From Deltaproteobacteria bacterium (GTDB taxonomy: Bacteria > Desulfobacterota > Desulfobacteria > Desulfobacterales > G020354645): a stretch of 64,000 bases of DNA. The position numbers were made by a program, and so were the translations under genes. The DNA lies in contig CP070652.1 in the NCBI GenBank assembly GCA_020354645.1, forward strand, positions 3,614,163 to 3,678,162. The letters are read 5' to 3'. Shown here piece after piece: positions 36,708 through 45,597 of this stretch. The stretch's first letter is position 1. Each line of letters opens with the position of its first letter. The notes under the pieces were generated by a model, which saw nothing but the letters and a program-made list of their open reading frames with translations, did no database searches and was not told where the DNA came from.

Positions 36708-37871
36708 CTAAAGCGCTCTAAGGGCCTCATTTGGGTCAAGCCGAGCAGCCATTAAGGCCGGGTATGCGCTCGAGAGCAGGCCGACCAGAAGGGCAACACC
36801 CAAAGATGCAGCTGCCAGCTGGATGTCAAATGGTACTGAGATAGAATGACTTTCGCTAAAAAATTCAATCGCCACTTTGGCAACTCCCAGTCCTAAAAAA
36901 TAACCAATGAAACCGGCCAGCCCGGATACGATTCCCGCTTCGAGAAATATGATTTTCATGACATGGCCTCTGCGGAAACCGATGGCTCGAAAGATACCGA
37001 TCTCGTCGGTGCGTTCACGCACACTGCCCATCATGGTCACCAACACCACCAAGCTTCCGATCAGCATGATGACCCCGGAAATACCGAACGAAAATTTTTT
37101 GAACTGGGCCAGGGCCTCCATGCGGCCTTTTACAACTTGCTGTATGGCCATCACTTTAGCCCCGGGAAGAGCCTCGGAAATTTGCCTCACCATTTCCTCA
37201 ATCGGACAGTCTTTGCATAGAGCGGCGACTTCGGCCATTGAAACACGCCCGTTTTTGTTAAACAGTGCTTGCGCCGTGGCGAGTCGCGCAAAGGCAAGCT
37301 GATCGTCCTGAGAACCGGTGGGTTCGATAATGCCGGTTACCCTGAGCGTTTTTTCTCCGACCGCCAAGGCTTCCCCTCTCTTCAGATTGAGGATGCGGGC
37401 AGCTTCCGTGCCTAAAAGGACACCGTTTTCATCCGGCAATTCCCCCTGTACCCGCCACCAGGGTTTTAGGATACCGGAAACTTTAAAATTGACCCCGGCC
37501 ATGAGAACCCGATGACCGTTTACCTGGATTACCCCCAGAACCAGCGGGCCCAAGGCTGCGATATTGCGGGCATTTTTAATGGCTTCGACCCGTGTTAGTT
37601 CCGTTTCCTGGATTTCTTCCATCTCAAATGAAACCCCACCGAGAGATAGACCGCCATATGAAAGGGTGAGGTTCTCCGTTTTGGGTACGATCAGGATGTT
37701 GGCACCGTACTTTTCAAGTTTGTGGTTAATGTCGCTGGTCATCGCTTCAACAAAGCTGATGATTGCAACAACAGTCGTAACACCGATAACCAGCCCGGTG
37801 AGAACAAAAGCCGCTTTACCTTTGCGGCGGATAAGGTTTCTGATAGATATTTCTTTTAGTGTCATTTTCAA
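36708..37871 (-). CDS. FtsX/MacB-type ABC permease
   Basis: 387 residues. First helix near 19-40 (AAFVLTGLVIGVTTVVAIISF), a large periplasmic domain (~45-255), then three helices near 265-290, 310-340 and 355-378, with the FtsX consensus ERTDEIGIFRAIGFRRGHVMKII and SAYPALMAARLDPNEALRAL. Two Cys in CKDCP lie in the periplasmic domain. It lies 5 bases after the DUF2318 gene. Such permeases usually act as mechanical transducers, not true channels. Substrate unknown. Confidence 0.9.
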   Translation of the reverse strand: MKMTLKEISIRNLIRRKGKAAFVLTGLVIGVTTVVAIISFVEAMTSDINHKLEKYGANILIVPKTENLTLSYGGLSLGGVSFEMEEIQETELTRVEAIKNARNIAALGPLVLGVIQVNGHRVLMAGVNFKVSGILKPWWRVQGELPDENGVLLGTEAARILNLKRGEALAVGEKTLRVTGIIEPTGSQDDQLAFARLATAQALFNKNGRVSMAEVAALCKDCPIEEMVRQISEALPGAKVMAIQQVVKGRMEALAQFKKFSFGISGVIMLIGSLVVLVTMMGSVRERTDEIGIFRAIGFRRGHVMKIIFLEAGIVSGLAGFIGYFLGLGVAKVAIEFFSESHSISVPFDIQLAAASLGVALLVGLLSSAYPALMAARLDPNEALRAL

Positions 37872-37876
37872 TCTCT

Positions 37877-38485
37877 TCAGCTAAAGTTAAAATATTGTTT
37901 TCCTTCAAGAATATCCTTCACATCGATGATTACTTTTCCGTCTTTTACCGCCCTGTTTAGAGGTGCCGGGTTACAACCGCCTTTGACTTCGTTGACCAGA
38001 ACCGAAGCGAAGCGGCGACCGCAATTTCTGCAAACCATGTAGTCACCGTCCTGGTAGTAACCTTTACCCGCGGGCCAGCAGACATCGCAGGCGTCAAAGG
38101 CTGCCCGGATGACTCCGTCGGAACTTTTGAGCACGAAATACCTGATGTTAAATTTGCCGTCCACGTGCTCGAAGTGGCGCGCCTTGCCATCTTCAAAAAG
38201 GGCCGCCGGCAAGGTGATCTGAGAACCTGTGGCCGCTGCGGAATATTGTGCCTTTGTAGAAGAGATTTTAACGCCAGAAACGCCGCTTTGGCTGTTATAA
38301 AAGAATATGCCCCCTGCAATAAGCAATGCACAGACTGAAAAAACGATGATTGGCAAACGATTTTTTTTTGCAGTAGTTCCTAATACTGCTTCTTTCTTGG
38401 CTTCTCTTTTTTCAATGGTGGGGTTATAAGTTTTTGAACCAGCTGGTTTGTCGATCCGAGTTGATTTCCTTTTTCTCTTGGACAT
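37877..38485 (-). CDS. DUF2318 membrane-anchored Cys-rich protein
   Basis: 202 residues. A basic cytoplasmic head and one helix (about 44-62) precede a periplasmic domain with the DUF2318 motif: DACDVC (Cys133, Cys136), then CRNCG (Cys152, Cys155), and GGCNPAPL (Cys171), typical of this predicted metal- or Fe-S-binding family. In Campylobacter a relative is part of the P19/FTR1 iron-uptake locus. Ribosome site AAAGGAG before ATG 38485. First gene of a tight operon with the permease and ATPase. Confidence 0.87.
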   Translation of the reverse strand: MSKRKRKSTRIDKPAGSKTYNPTIEKREAKKEAVLGTTAKKNRLPIIVFSVCALLIAGGIFFYNSQSGVSGVKISSTKAQYSAAATGSQITLPAALFEDGKARHFEHVDGKFNIRYFVLKSSDGVIRAAFDACDVCWPAGKGYYQDGDYMVCRNCGRRFASVLVNEVKGGCNPAPLNRAVKDGKVIIDVKDILEGKQYFNFS

Positions 38486-38795
38486 GATTAATGACTCCTT
38501 TCAAAAAAATTCTATTCAACCGTAAAACCCGATATCACAATCCGGAGATCGCCGGATAGATTCGTGCTCACTTCGATTTTTCATACTTGAATGATAGCCG
38601 TGTAACTGAATAAGCGTTCTTGAAAGCAACCGGTTTAAGCCTTTCCGGTACCCGTAATTAAAATCCTTTCACATAAATCCGGCGGTTCCACAGAAAATTG
38701 TCGTGGCGCGAAACACCTCATTATCCCAAAATGAAAGGTAGTATTACAGCTTGAGGAAATTAAACGGAAGTTTAAAAGACGCTGTTTTGGGGGGA
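38486..38795. other. Intergenic region, nothing recognised
   Basis: 310 bases between two - strand genes, probably with the promoter of the DUF2318 operon. No hairpin, operator or coding remnant was clear. Confidence 0.4.
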
Positions 38796-39233
38796 TTAAC
38801 AGCGCAGAGAAAGGGTTTGTAAATAGATTGATGTTAATTCGGTTCGGTTCGAGAATTGAAAACCTAGCCCCAAACCTTTTATGATCCGGTCTTGGGCGGA
38901 TGTATCAATTCCAGCAAATGCATAGTATGATGAACGGCTGCTTTGAATCCTGCAACACTCAACCGCCCAGTTTCGAGGGTCTTTTTTATCTTTAGTATCG
39001 AGGTTGCAGGGATCTTCCGGTGATCCGGAGCAGCATCCATGAGGCGATTTGTTAGAAGCGCCCAATTGGGAATGCTGCAAAGCCTGTGGTTCACCGTGGT
39101 TGCAGCGCATTTCATCACAAGTGACCTTGGCATCCGCACCGCTTGGCATGAAACCCAAGCAGAAAAGCAGGGCGAGGGTCACATGTAGTGTTTTTCGTGT
39201 CAGGAGGTAATATGTATTTAGATTTTTACGCAT
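38796..39233 (-). CDS. Secreted Cys-rich hypothetical protein
   Basis: About 145 residues from ATG 39233 (an ATG two codons upstream is equally possible). A signal peptide (TLHVTLALLFCLGFMPSGADA) is followed by a short mature part with cysteines in CDEMRCNHG, CCSGSPEDPC and CCRIQSS; no CxxCH haem motif. The pairs suggest metal binding or disulfides. Family not recognised. It is the most upstream gene of the - strand redox island, but 310 bases away from the next. Confidence 0.65.
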   Translation of the reverse strand: MRKNLNTYYLLTRKTLHVTLALLFCLGFMPSGADAKVTCDEMRCNHGEPQALQHSQLGASNKSPHGCCSGSPEDPCNLDTKDKKDPRNWAVECCRIQSSRSSYYAFAGIDTSAQDRIIKGLGLGFQFSNRTELTSIYLQTLSLRC

Positions 39234-39448
39234 GGCCAATGATTTTAATTCAGAGTGGAACTATATAGATTGGCAAGATATCATTGTCAAGGGAATATTA
39301 AAACATATTTGACAATTTGTAAAGTCATCCCAATCTTGATAATAATTCAAAGATGTGGTTATAAACCATAGTCATATGAAATAATTAAAAAAATCTATGG
39401 CTCTTAGAATTAAAAAAATGCAACTTCTAGCGAAAGGATGTAAAAAAG

Positions 39449-39925
39449 ATGTATGATTTTAGTGCCGACGATGTTTTTGAAATGGCTCAGCAGATGGAAA
39501 GAAACGGCGAGGCATTTTACCGAAAAGCAGCAGATTCAGTCAGCGATCAGGACAACAAGGATCTTTTAAACCGCCTTGCCGACATGGAAGTTAATCACGA
39601 AAAAATATTTAGGGATTTGAGATCGGAATTATCAGAAAGAGAGAAAGAGACGACGGTTTTTGACCCTCAAGGAGAAGCCGCTCTTTATCTGCGGGCACTT
39701 GCCGATACCCGTGTTTTTTTTGAAAAAGAGATGGATGTTTCCTCGTTGGACATGATTTTCAAAGCAGCCCTGGAGGCTGAAAAGGATTCCATTGTATTCT
39801 ATTTAGGTATGAAGGATTCTGTTCCGGAAAATTTGGGCAGGGGTAAAATTGAGGCGATAATTAAAGAGGAAATGGGGCATGTCAGACTGCTCAGCAACGA
39901 GCTGGTCAAAACCAAACGGGCATAG
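39449..39925 (+). CDS. Ferritin-like (rubrerythrin-type) diiron protein
   Basis: 158 residues, four-helix bundle. Diiron ligands: the Glu of GEAFYRKAA, ExxH in EVNHEKIF, a Glu in ALEAEKDSIVFY and ExxH in EEMGHVRLL. It lacks the C-terminal rubredoxin domain of true rubrerythrin. Such proteins are thought to reduce peroxide or store iron. Ribosome site AAAGGATG before ATG 39449. The convergent Crp/Fnr gene lies beyond 39925. Confidence 0.88.
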   Translation: MYDFSADDVFEMAQQMERNGEAFYRKAADSVSDQDNKDLLNRLADMEVNHEKIFRDLRSELSEREKETTVFDPQGEAALYLRALADTRVFFEKEMDVSSLDMIFKAALEAEKDSIVFYLGMKDSVPENLGRGKIEAIIKEEMGHVRLLSNELVKTKRA

Positions 39926-40046
39926 CTGAAGGAAGAATGGCTTTAATGATCGGACGGAATTAACAGGATGCCGCGGTAGGCAGATGAACCCTTATTCTGT
40001 TATTCCCTGTCAAATAAAAATTCTTTGCTAGCTGCCTTTACTTGGC

Positions 40047-40736
40047 TCACTCAAAAGGCTTGCCGTGTTCTGAAAGTTCTTCCAGTCCATTACGGTCAGT
40101 TAACCGGATATTGCCTCCGGAGACTTCAATTAAACCCTGGCTGCTCATTTTGGCGAAAATTCGGGACAGGGTTTCCGGAATTGTTCCGAGTAGGCTTGCT
40201 AGCTGTCCTTTTGAAATCGGCAAATTAACTTCGTCTGCTTTTTCTTGTTCATCAGCCAGATAAATCAAATACGACGCCAGACGGCCGGGCACTTCCTTGA
40301 GCGAAAGATTTTCTATCTGAATAGTGAATTGGCGGAGCCGCATTGACAATACTGCGAGCATTTGCATGCCGAGCTGGGGGTTGCCGGAAATCAGACCAAT
40401 AAAGGCATGTCTCGGGAAAAACAGAAGGTGGCTTTTGGCAATTGCTTCTGCATAAGCCGGAAACGAGCGACCGGCAAACATGGCAACCTGGCCAAATGGC
40501 TCCCCCGCACCAAGAATGTGAAGGATCTGCTCTTTTCCTTCGGATGAAAGTTTAAATATCTTGATCTGGCCGTCTACCACTACAAAAAACCCGTTGCCGT
40601 CATCGCCCTCGGAAAAGATGAGTTCCCCCTTGTTTAAACGCTTATTAACAGCGATATTTTTTATTTCCTGAAGGTGGCTTTCGGACAGGCCGTTGAAAAT
40701 TGGAATACCGGAAATTAAATCCAATATTTTTTCCAT
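40047..40736 (-). CDS. Crp/Fnr-family transcriptional regulator
   Basis: 229 residues. N-terminal cyclic-nucleotide-type beta-barrel (FSEGDDGNGFFVVVDGQIKI, GEPFGQVAMFAGR), dimer helix, and a C-terminal winged helix with the recognition helix PETLSRIFAKM. The E-x-x-S-R pattern is that of FNR-type proteins, which read TTGAT/C half-sites. It has no cysteine, so no FNR iron-sulfur cluster; haem or another ligand is possible, as in HcpR. A TTGAT-N4-GTCAA palindrome 36 bases before its own start suggests autoregulation. Confidence 0.92.
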   Translation of the reverse strand: MEKILDLISGIPIFNGLSESHLQEIKNIAVNKRLNKGELIFSEGDDGNGFFVVVDGQIKIFKLSSEGKEQILHILGAGEPFGQVAMFAGRSFPAYAEAIAKSHLLFFPRHAFIGLISGNPQLGMQMLAVLSMRLRQFTIQIENLSLKEVPGRLASYLIYLADEQEKADEVNLPISKGQLASLLGTIPETLSRIFAKMSSQGLIEVSGGNIRLTDRNGLEELSEHGKPFE

Positions 40737-40771
40737 AGCTTACCTCTCAGATGCAAAAATAACGTCTAATC

Positions 40772-40785
40772 TTGATTTATGTCAA
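40772..40785. promoter_or_regulatory. FNR-type palindrome before the Crp/Fnr gene
   Basis: TTGATTTATGTCAA: half-sites TTGAT and GTCAA around four bases. It lies 36-49 bases upstream of the regulator's ATG (40736), a position fitting autoregulation. The same pattern recurs twice at 47026 and 47115. Confidence 0.6.
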
Positions 40786-40817
40786 GGCAAAGATCTCAGA
40801 TATCAATAATCATGTCC

Positions 40818-41082
40818 GACAGGATTTACAGGAGATGCGCGATTTTAATGGATTCTCATTTTGCATTCAGCATTTCCACCTGTCCGCCATCGCGAGCCGC
40901 TCAGGCGAGGCAGGCGGGGATGAAAGGCTGAATTAACAATCCGCTTTCAGCGAAAATTATGTTGACTTGGTTGGGTTCATTGGTGCCAGGCTTGGTGCTT
41001 GCCGGCTTCGCCGAAAACGATCGGATATTCTCACCGCCTGCCGGGCGGTGAGAATAAAACATGCTATCCTGTTAATCCTGTC
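40818..41082. repeat. MITE-like element with GACAGGATTWACAGGA ends
   Basis: GACAGGATTTACAGGA (40818-40833) and the reverse complement of TCCTGTTAATCCTGTC (41067-41082) agree at 15 of 16 positions. Near the right end is a perfect 13-base hairpin, TATTCTCACCGCC/GGCGGTGAGAATA (41026-41056). The 411-base gap 40737-41147 otherwise holds the operator at 40772. A degenerate third copy of the end may lie at 39956-40015. Confidence 0.6.
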
Positions 41083-41147
41083 TAAAGATAAACACACATA
41101 AGAAAAGATAGCTAATTTAGCAAAAACCGTTAATTAGAGGCAACGCC

Positions 41148-42614
41148 ATGGAAATTTCCCCAAATACAAAAATTGATGATTTACTAAACGCTTACCCGTC
41201 TTTGATTGATTTTTTTATTCAAAAATCTCCCAGATACCAGCATCTGAAAAATCCGATCATGCGCAAGACGATTGGTAAGGTCGCAACCCTCAAACAGGTT
41301 GCCGCCATGGGGGACTTTGAGCTGGAATCGCTTTTATCTGAAATCGAACAGACCATTCAGAAAGATACCAACCAAAGGCCGTCAGCAGATAAAGATCCCT
41401 CTGCAGTGGGGGCTGAAAAATTGCGAACTCCTGAGGAACGGCAGAAAATCCTGAAGAATATTATTTTAGATCTTCACAAGGGTGAAGATATTGAAAATCT
41501 CAAAACAAGATTCCGGGAACTGATCAAAGACGTAGACCCATCCGAAATAGCCGGCATGGAGCAAAAACTCATTGACGAAGGGATGCCGGAGACTGAGGTC
41601 AAACGGCTTTGTGATGTGCATGTTGCGGTGTTTAAAGAATCGCTGGACAAACAGGAAATACCCCGGGCTCCCGCCGGTCACCCGATTCATACACTCAGCG
41701 CGGAAAACAGAGCTGCTGAAGAGATAATGGATAATATCAATCAATTATTAAGTGATGTCGGAGATCCCCCCGATGAAAAGAAGTTTGCTGACAGCGCTGA
41801 AGAATTGCAAAAACTCATTGCAAAACTTGCTCAAATCGATCTCCATTATTTAAAGAAAGAAAACCAGCTATTTCCACTGCTGGAAACCCACGGCATCTCG
41901 GGCCCCTCTCAGGTCATGTGGGCCATTCACGATGATATCCGGGCTGACATAAAAAAAGTGAAACAGCAGCAGATTGAATCAACCCTTGCAGAAATGCTCT
42001 CTGCACTGAAAAACCTGCTGACAGCCATCCGTGAAATGATCTACAAAGAGGAAAATATTCTTTATCCCATGTCGCTCAAAACCCTTTCCGAATCCGACTG
42101 GCTAAAGGTCAAGCACGGTGAGTCAGAGATCGGTTACGCATGGATTGAGCCGGCAGGTGACTGGCGGCCTGAAGTTGCCGAAGAATCGGAAAAGATTTCC
42201 GCAAAAGAAAAAATACATCTCGATACCGGTGGCCTAGTGCCGGAACAAATCAATATGATGTTGACCCATCTTCCGGTGGATATCACCTTTGTCGATGAAA
42301 ACGATAGAGTGGCTTACTATTCTCAGGGTAAAGAGCGGATATTCCCCAGGAGCCCGGGGATTATCGGAAGAGAAGTGCAAAAATGCCATCCACCGAAAAG
42401 CCTGCACCTTGTAAACCAGATACTGGAAAAATTCCGGTCCGGAGAAAGAGATGTTGCCGAATTCTGGATCCAGATGAAAGGCAGATTCATACATATCCGT
42501 TATTTTGCCGTCCGCGATCAGGCCGGATCTTACAAGGGTTGTCTCGAAGTCAGCCAGGACGTGACGGAGATACGACAGCTTGAAGGAGAAAAAAGGCTGG
42601 TTAATTGGCAATAA
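41148..42614 (+). CDS. DUF438/hemerythrin/PAS sensor protein
   Basis: 488 cytoplasmic residues. Domains in order: DUF1858-like (about 1-65, TKIDDLLNAYPSLIDFF), DUF438 (about 95-165, ILDLHKGEDIENLKTRFRELI), hemerythrin-like HHE (about 170-320, with His/Glu in HPIHTLSAENRAAEE, HYLKKENQLFPLLE, WAIHDDIR and YKEENILYP) and a C-terminal PAS domain (about 370-480, DITFVDENDRVAYYS, GCLEVSQDVTEIRQLEG). The diiron HHE site could sense oxygen or nitric oxide. A rho-independent terminator follows. Its neighbour, the Crp/Fnr gene, is divergent. Confidence 0.88.
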   Translation: MEISPNTKIDDLLNAYPSLIDFFIQKSPRYQHLKNPIMRKTIGKVATLKQVAAMGDFELESLLSEIEQTIQKDTNQRPSADKDPSAVGAEKLRTPEERQKILKNIILDLHKGEDIENLKTRFRELIKDVDPSEIAGMEQKLIDEGMPETEVKRLCDVHVAVFKESLDKQEIPRAPAGHPIHTLSAENRAAEEIMDNINQLLSDVGDPPDEKKFADSAEELQKLIAKLAQIDLHYLKKENQLFPLLETHGISGPSQVMWAIHDDIRADIKKVKQQQIESTLAEMLSALKNLLTAIREMIYKEENILYPMSLKTLSESDWLKVKHGESEIGYAWIEPAGDWRPEVAEESEKISAKEKIHLDTGGLVPEQINMMLTHLPVDITFVDENDRVAYYSQGKERIFPRSPGIIGREVQKCHPPKSLHLVNQILEKFRSGERDVAEFWIQMKGRFIHIRYFAVRDQAGSYKGCLEVSQDVTEIRQLEGEKRLVNWQ

Positions 42615-42712
42615 AAACTTATGACGTTACTTAGAATCCCGCTAATGGAAACTCAAAAACCACCGGGCCTGTAACCATGAATGTCGGGGTCTTTCATCCG
42701 GCACCAATTAAA

Positions 42713-42750
42713 ATAAGGGGTCAGCCCTTCTGCGCTGCCCCTTTTTTTAT
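42713..42750 (+). terminator. Rho-independent terminator after the DUF438 gene
   Basis: AAGGGGTCAGC pairs with GCTGCCCCTT (one bulged T) around CCTTCTGC, followed by a run of seven T. A classic + strand terminator about 100 bases after the stop codon. Confidence 0.85.
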
Positions 42751-43104
42751 GCCGAAATCATGGAACATGATTCATGATATCCGGCGATTTGCGGACCCAT
42801 CATAGGCACATACTCATGTGATAACTTGTGAATAAAGAGTTAGGTAAGGCACAGAGGATTTGTGATCCTTTGCGCTTTTCAAAATGAGGGGATGTTTGGA
42901 CAAATGCGATACATATGATTTGACTCCTCCAATTTGATGATATATACAACCATCAAATGATCTGAACATCTTACTCCACCTGAACTGATACACAAATTCA
43001 TTCGTTGAATCGAGCCAGGCCCTGAAGTTCTCACTGTACCTCTCTGATCTATCTCCTTTTTGATTTTTTCGCCTTATTTAAATGCCTTAAATGGGGGTGA
43101 AATA
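42751..43104. other. Upstream region of the cyclase-TPR gene
   Basis: Second half of a 490-base gap. It contains an 8-base inverted repeat ATTTGATG/CATCAAAT (42932-42958), which could be an operator about 150 bases before the next start. Nothing coding was recognised. The ribosome site GGGGGTGAA ends the region. Confidence 0.4.
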
Positions 43105-44997
43105 ATGAGCGAAGAGCGTGCTAAGCGCAAACTCAGTGGCATCCTTAGTGCTGATGCTGTTGGCTACAGCCGTCTTATGGAAGAAGATGAGGCAATGACT
43201 ATCCGCACTTTAGAGGATAGCAAAAGATTGATGAGCGCACTTATCCGGCAGTTTAAAGGAAGAGTCGTGGATGCGCCCGGCGACAATCTCCTGGCCGAGT
43301 TTGGCAGTGTGGTGGATGCCACCGAATGTGCGGTAAAGATTCAACAGGAGCTAAAAACCAAAAATGCCGCATTGCCGGATAACCGCAAGATGCATTTTCG
43401 CATCGGCGTTAATCTGGGCGATGTGGTCGAAGAAGCCGATCGCATATACGGCGATGGGATTAACATTGCCGCTCGCATCGAAGGGCTTGCAGAGCCAGGA
43501 GGGATCTGTATTTCAAGAACAGTCTACGATCATGTCAAGAATAAATTAGAGCTTGGTTATGAATATTTGGGTGAACACAGCGTAAAAAATATTGCTGAGC
43601 CAGCGAGAGTGTATCGTGTTTTGATGGAGCCTGAAGCCGCCGGTAAAGTGATAGGAGAGAGAAGGTTCTTGGGAAGGATTTCGCGAAGGGCGGCTACATT
43701 AGCCATCATTATTCTGTTAATATTTGTCGGAGTCGTAATCGGCTGGAATATATATCTCCATCAATCTAAAAGGATAGAACCTGCCTCTCTGGATAAAATG
43801 ACCTATGCATTACCGGATAAACCCTCTATCGCAGTACTACCATTCGATAATCTAAGTGGCGATCCTGAGCAGGAATATTTCAGTGATGGAATAACCGAAG
43901 AAATCATTACCGCACTTTCTAAGACGCCAAAGCTCTTTGTGATTGCACGCAATTCCACTTTTACTTACAAGGGCAAGTCAGTTAAGGTACAAAGGATTTC
44001 AGAGGAATTGGGTGTGCGCTATGTTATGGAGGGCAGCATTCGTAAATACGGCGATCGAGTGCGAATCACAGCCCAGTTAATTGATGCGCTAAAAGGACAT
44101 CATCTGTGGGCAGAGCGATACGATCGGGAACTGAAGGATATATTCAAACTACAGGATGAGATTTCCCAAAAAATTATCACGGCTTTAGAGGTAAAGCTAA
44201 CGGTTGGGGAACAAGCCCGAATGTGGGCAAAGGGCACGGATAATCTCGAGGCTTATCTGAAGTTATTAGCGGCAAGAGAATATATACTGATATTTAACAG
44301 AGAAAGTAATGTTATGGCCCGTCAACTGGCAAAAGAGGCCATAGACTTGGACCCCCAATATGCTCTTGCATATACGACCTTAGGCGCGACTCATATGTTT
44401 GATGTATTTTTTGGGATAACTAATTCTCCAAAACAGTCAATCGCCAACGCCATAGGGCTGGCACAAAAATCAATCTCTTTGGATGAATCTTTAGGCAAGG
44501 CACATGGACTATTAGGATTTCTCTATACGATGATAGGACAGCATGGGAAGGGCATTTTGGAAGCCGAGAAGGGCGTTTCCCTTGAACCCAACTCGGATCT
44601 GGCCCATAATTACTTGGGCTTGACCCTGAGATTTGGAGGCCGGTCAGAGGAGGCTATTCCAGCAATAAAGAAGGCAATCCGTCTAAATCCATTCGCACAA
44701 AGCGCTTATCTATTCAACTTAGCTCTTTCCTATCTCAATTGCGGACAATACGAGGAAGCAATTGCAGAGAGTAAAAAAGCTACCATCCAAGAACCGAAGA
44801 ATCTGATTGCCCAACTTGCTCTAACTGCTGCGTACAGTGTGTCTGGCCGCGACGAAGATGCTCGTGCGACGGCTGCCGAGGTTATAAGGATCGACCCAAA
44901 GTTTTCAGTAGAATATTACTCGAAGACCCTTCCTTACAAAAACAAAGCTGATAGAGAACTTTTTCTTAACGGTCTGCGCAAGGCGGGGCTAAAATGA
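43105..44997 (+). CDS. Class III adenylate/guanylate cyclase-like protein with TolB-like and TPR domains
   Basis: 630 residues. Cyclase homology domain (about 1-175): GILSADAVGYSRLMEEDE with a metal Asp, GRVVDAPGDNLLAEFGSV, FRIGVNLGDVVEE and GDGINIAARIEGLAEPGGI. One membrane helix (about 195-218, LAIIILLIFVGVVIGWNIYL), then a TolB/FlgO-like region (PSIAVLPFDNLSGDPEQEY, VRYVMEGSIRKYGDRVRI) and about six TPR repeats (e.g. SDLAHNYLGLTLRFGGRSEEAI). The layout is common in rhizobia and Desulfobacterota. It may make cAMP in response to an envelope signal. ATG 43105 has the site GGGGGTGAA. Confidence 0.88.
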   Translation: MSEERAKRKLSGILSADAVGYSRLMEEDEAMTIRTLEDSKRLMSALIRQFKGRVVDAPGDNLLAEFGSVVDATECAVKIQQELKTKNAALPDNRKMHFRIGVNLGDVVEEADRIYGDGINIAARIEGLAEPGGICISRTVYDHVKNKLELGYEYLGEHSVKNIAEPARVYRVLMEPEAAGKVIGERRFLGRISRRAATLAIIILLIFVGVVIGWNIYLHQSKRIEPASLDKMTYALPDKPSIAVLPFDNLSGDPEQEYFSDGITEEIITALSKTPKLFVIARNSTFTYKGKSVKVQRISEELGVRYVMEGSIRKYGDRVRITAQLIDALKGHHLWAERYDRELKDIFKLQDEISQKIITALEVKLTVGEQARMWAKGTDNLEAYLKLLAAREYILIFNRESNVMARQLAKEAIDLDPQYALAYTTLGATHMFDVFFGITNSPKQSIANAIGLAQKSISLDESLGKAHGLLGFLYTMIGQHGKGILEAEKGVSLEPNSDLAHNYLGLTLRFGGRSEEAIPAIKKAIRLNPFAQSAYLFNLALSYLNCGQYEEAIAESKKATIQEPKNLIAQLALTAAYSVSGRDEDARATAAEVIRIDPKFSVEYYSKTLPYKNKADRELFLNGLRKAGLK

Positions 44998-45206
44998 GCG
45001 GATACGAGCTACTAAGTGTTGTGGTGGCTAATAGTAAAGATATCTCACTAAAAACCAAATATCAGCCAACTATCGATCTATTGAGATAAAACGTAACTTT
45101 GAGAACTCCTGAGATATCTTATGGCGATCACATAAAAACTGAATTTTCAAATTGTTGAAGACTTGGCAAGATTTCCATTTTTCTAAATTTGCAGATATCA
45201 GATTTA

Positions 45207-45585
45207 TTATTTAAACATCAAGTCATCAATTCCTTTGAAGATAACCTTATCATATCCAAGGTAATCTTGGCGTAAATTTTTAACTCCTGTCTTTGATGGA
45301 AGAATTTTACAATATTTCCCTTTTAGACCAATGGATTCGCAAACACGTAAAATCCTTTGCTCCCGCTTTTTAATCGTTTGAAATAATGGAATAAAAAAAA
45401 GGAAAATGGAGCATTGGATTTTTTCGCCAAAAACTGTGCCTTTTTTGTGCCCGCCATTTCAAATTTTCCAAAAATAGCATAATATTCCCCAACATGTTGT
45501 GCAATAGAAAAGCCAATGGTATCAATTAATAACCTGAAATCATTGGCTTTTAAGATGCCATAGCTTCCATTAGGAATCCTTGTTC
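45207..45585 (-). pseudogene. Frameshifted coding remnant, unknown family
   Basis: In the 600-base gap 44998-45597, the - strand reads as protein in two frames joined at a run of eight T (about 45395-45405): first SYGILKANDFRLLIDTIGF and QHVGEYYAIFGKFEMAGTKK, then QTIKKREQRILRVCESIGLK and VIFKGIDDLMFK ending at a TAA (45207-45209). The composition is plausible for a basic cytosolic protein, but I do not recognise the family. Either a pseudogene or a homopolymer sequencing error. No good start codon. The rest of the gap (44998-45206) shows nothing. Confidence 0.45.
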
Positions 45586-45597
45586 ATTCAACCGGCG

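Noticed and set aside
27939..39239. Nitrous oxide reductase (nos) operon
   Set aside because: The CuA and polyferredoxin proteins recall NosZ/NosR, but no nosZ, nosD, nosF or nosY was found, and the ABC genes fit FtsX/LolD rather than NosFY.
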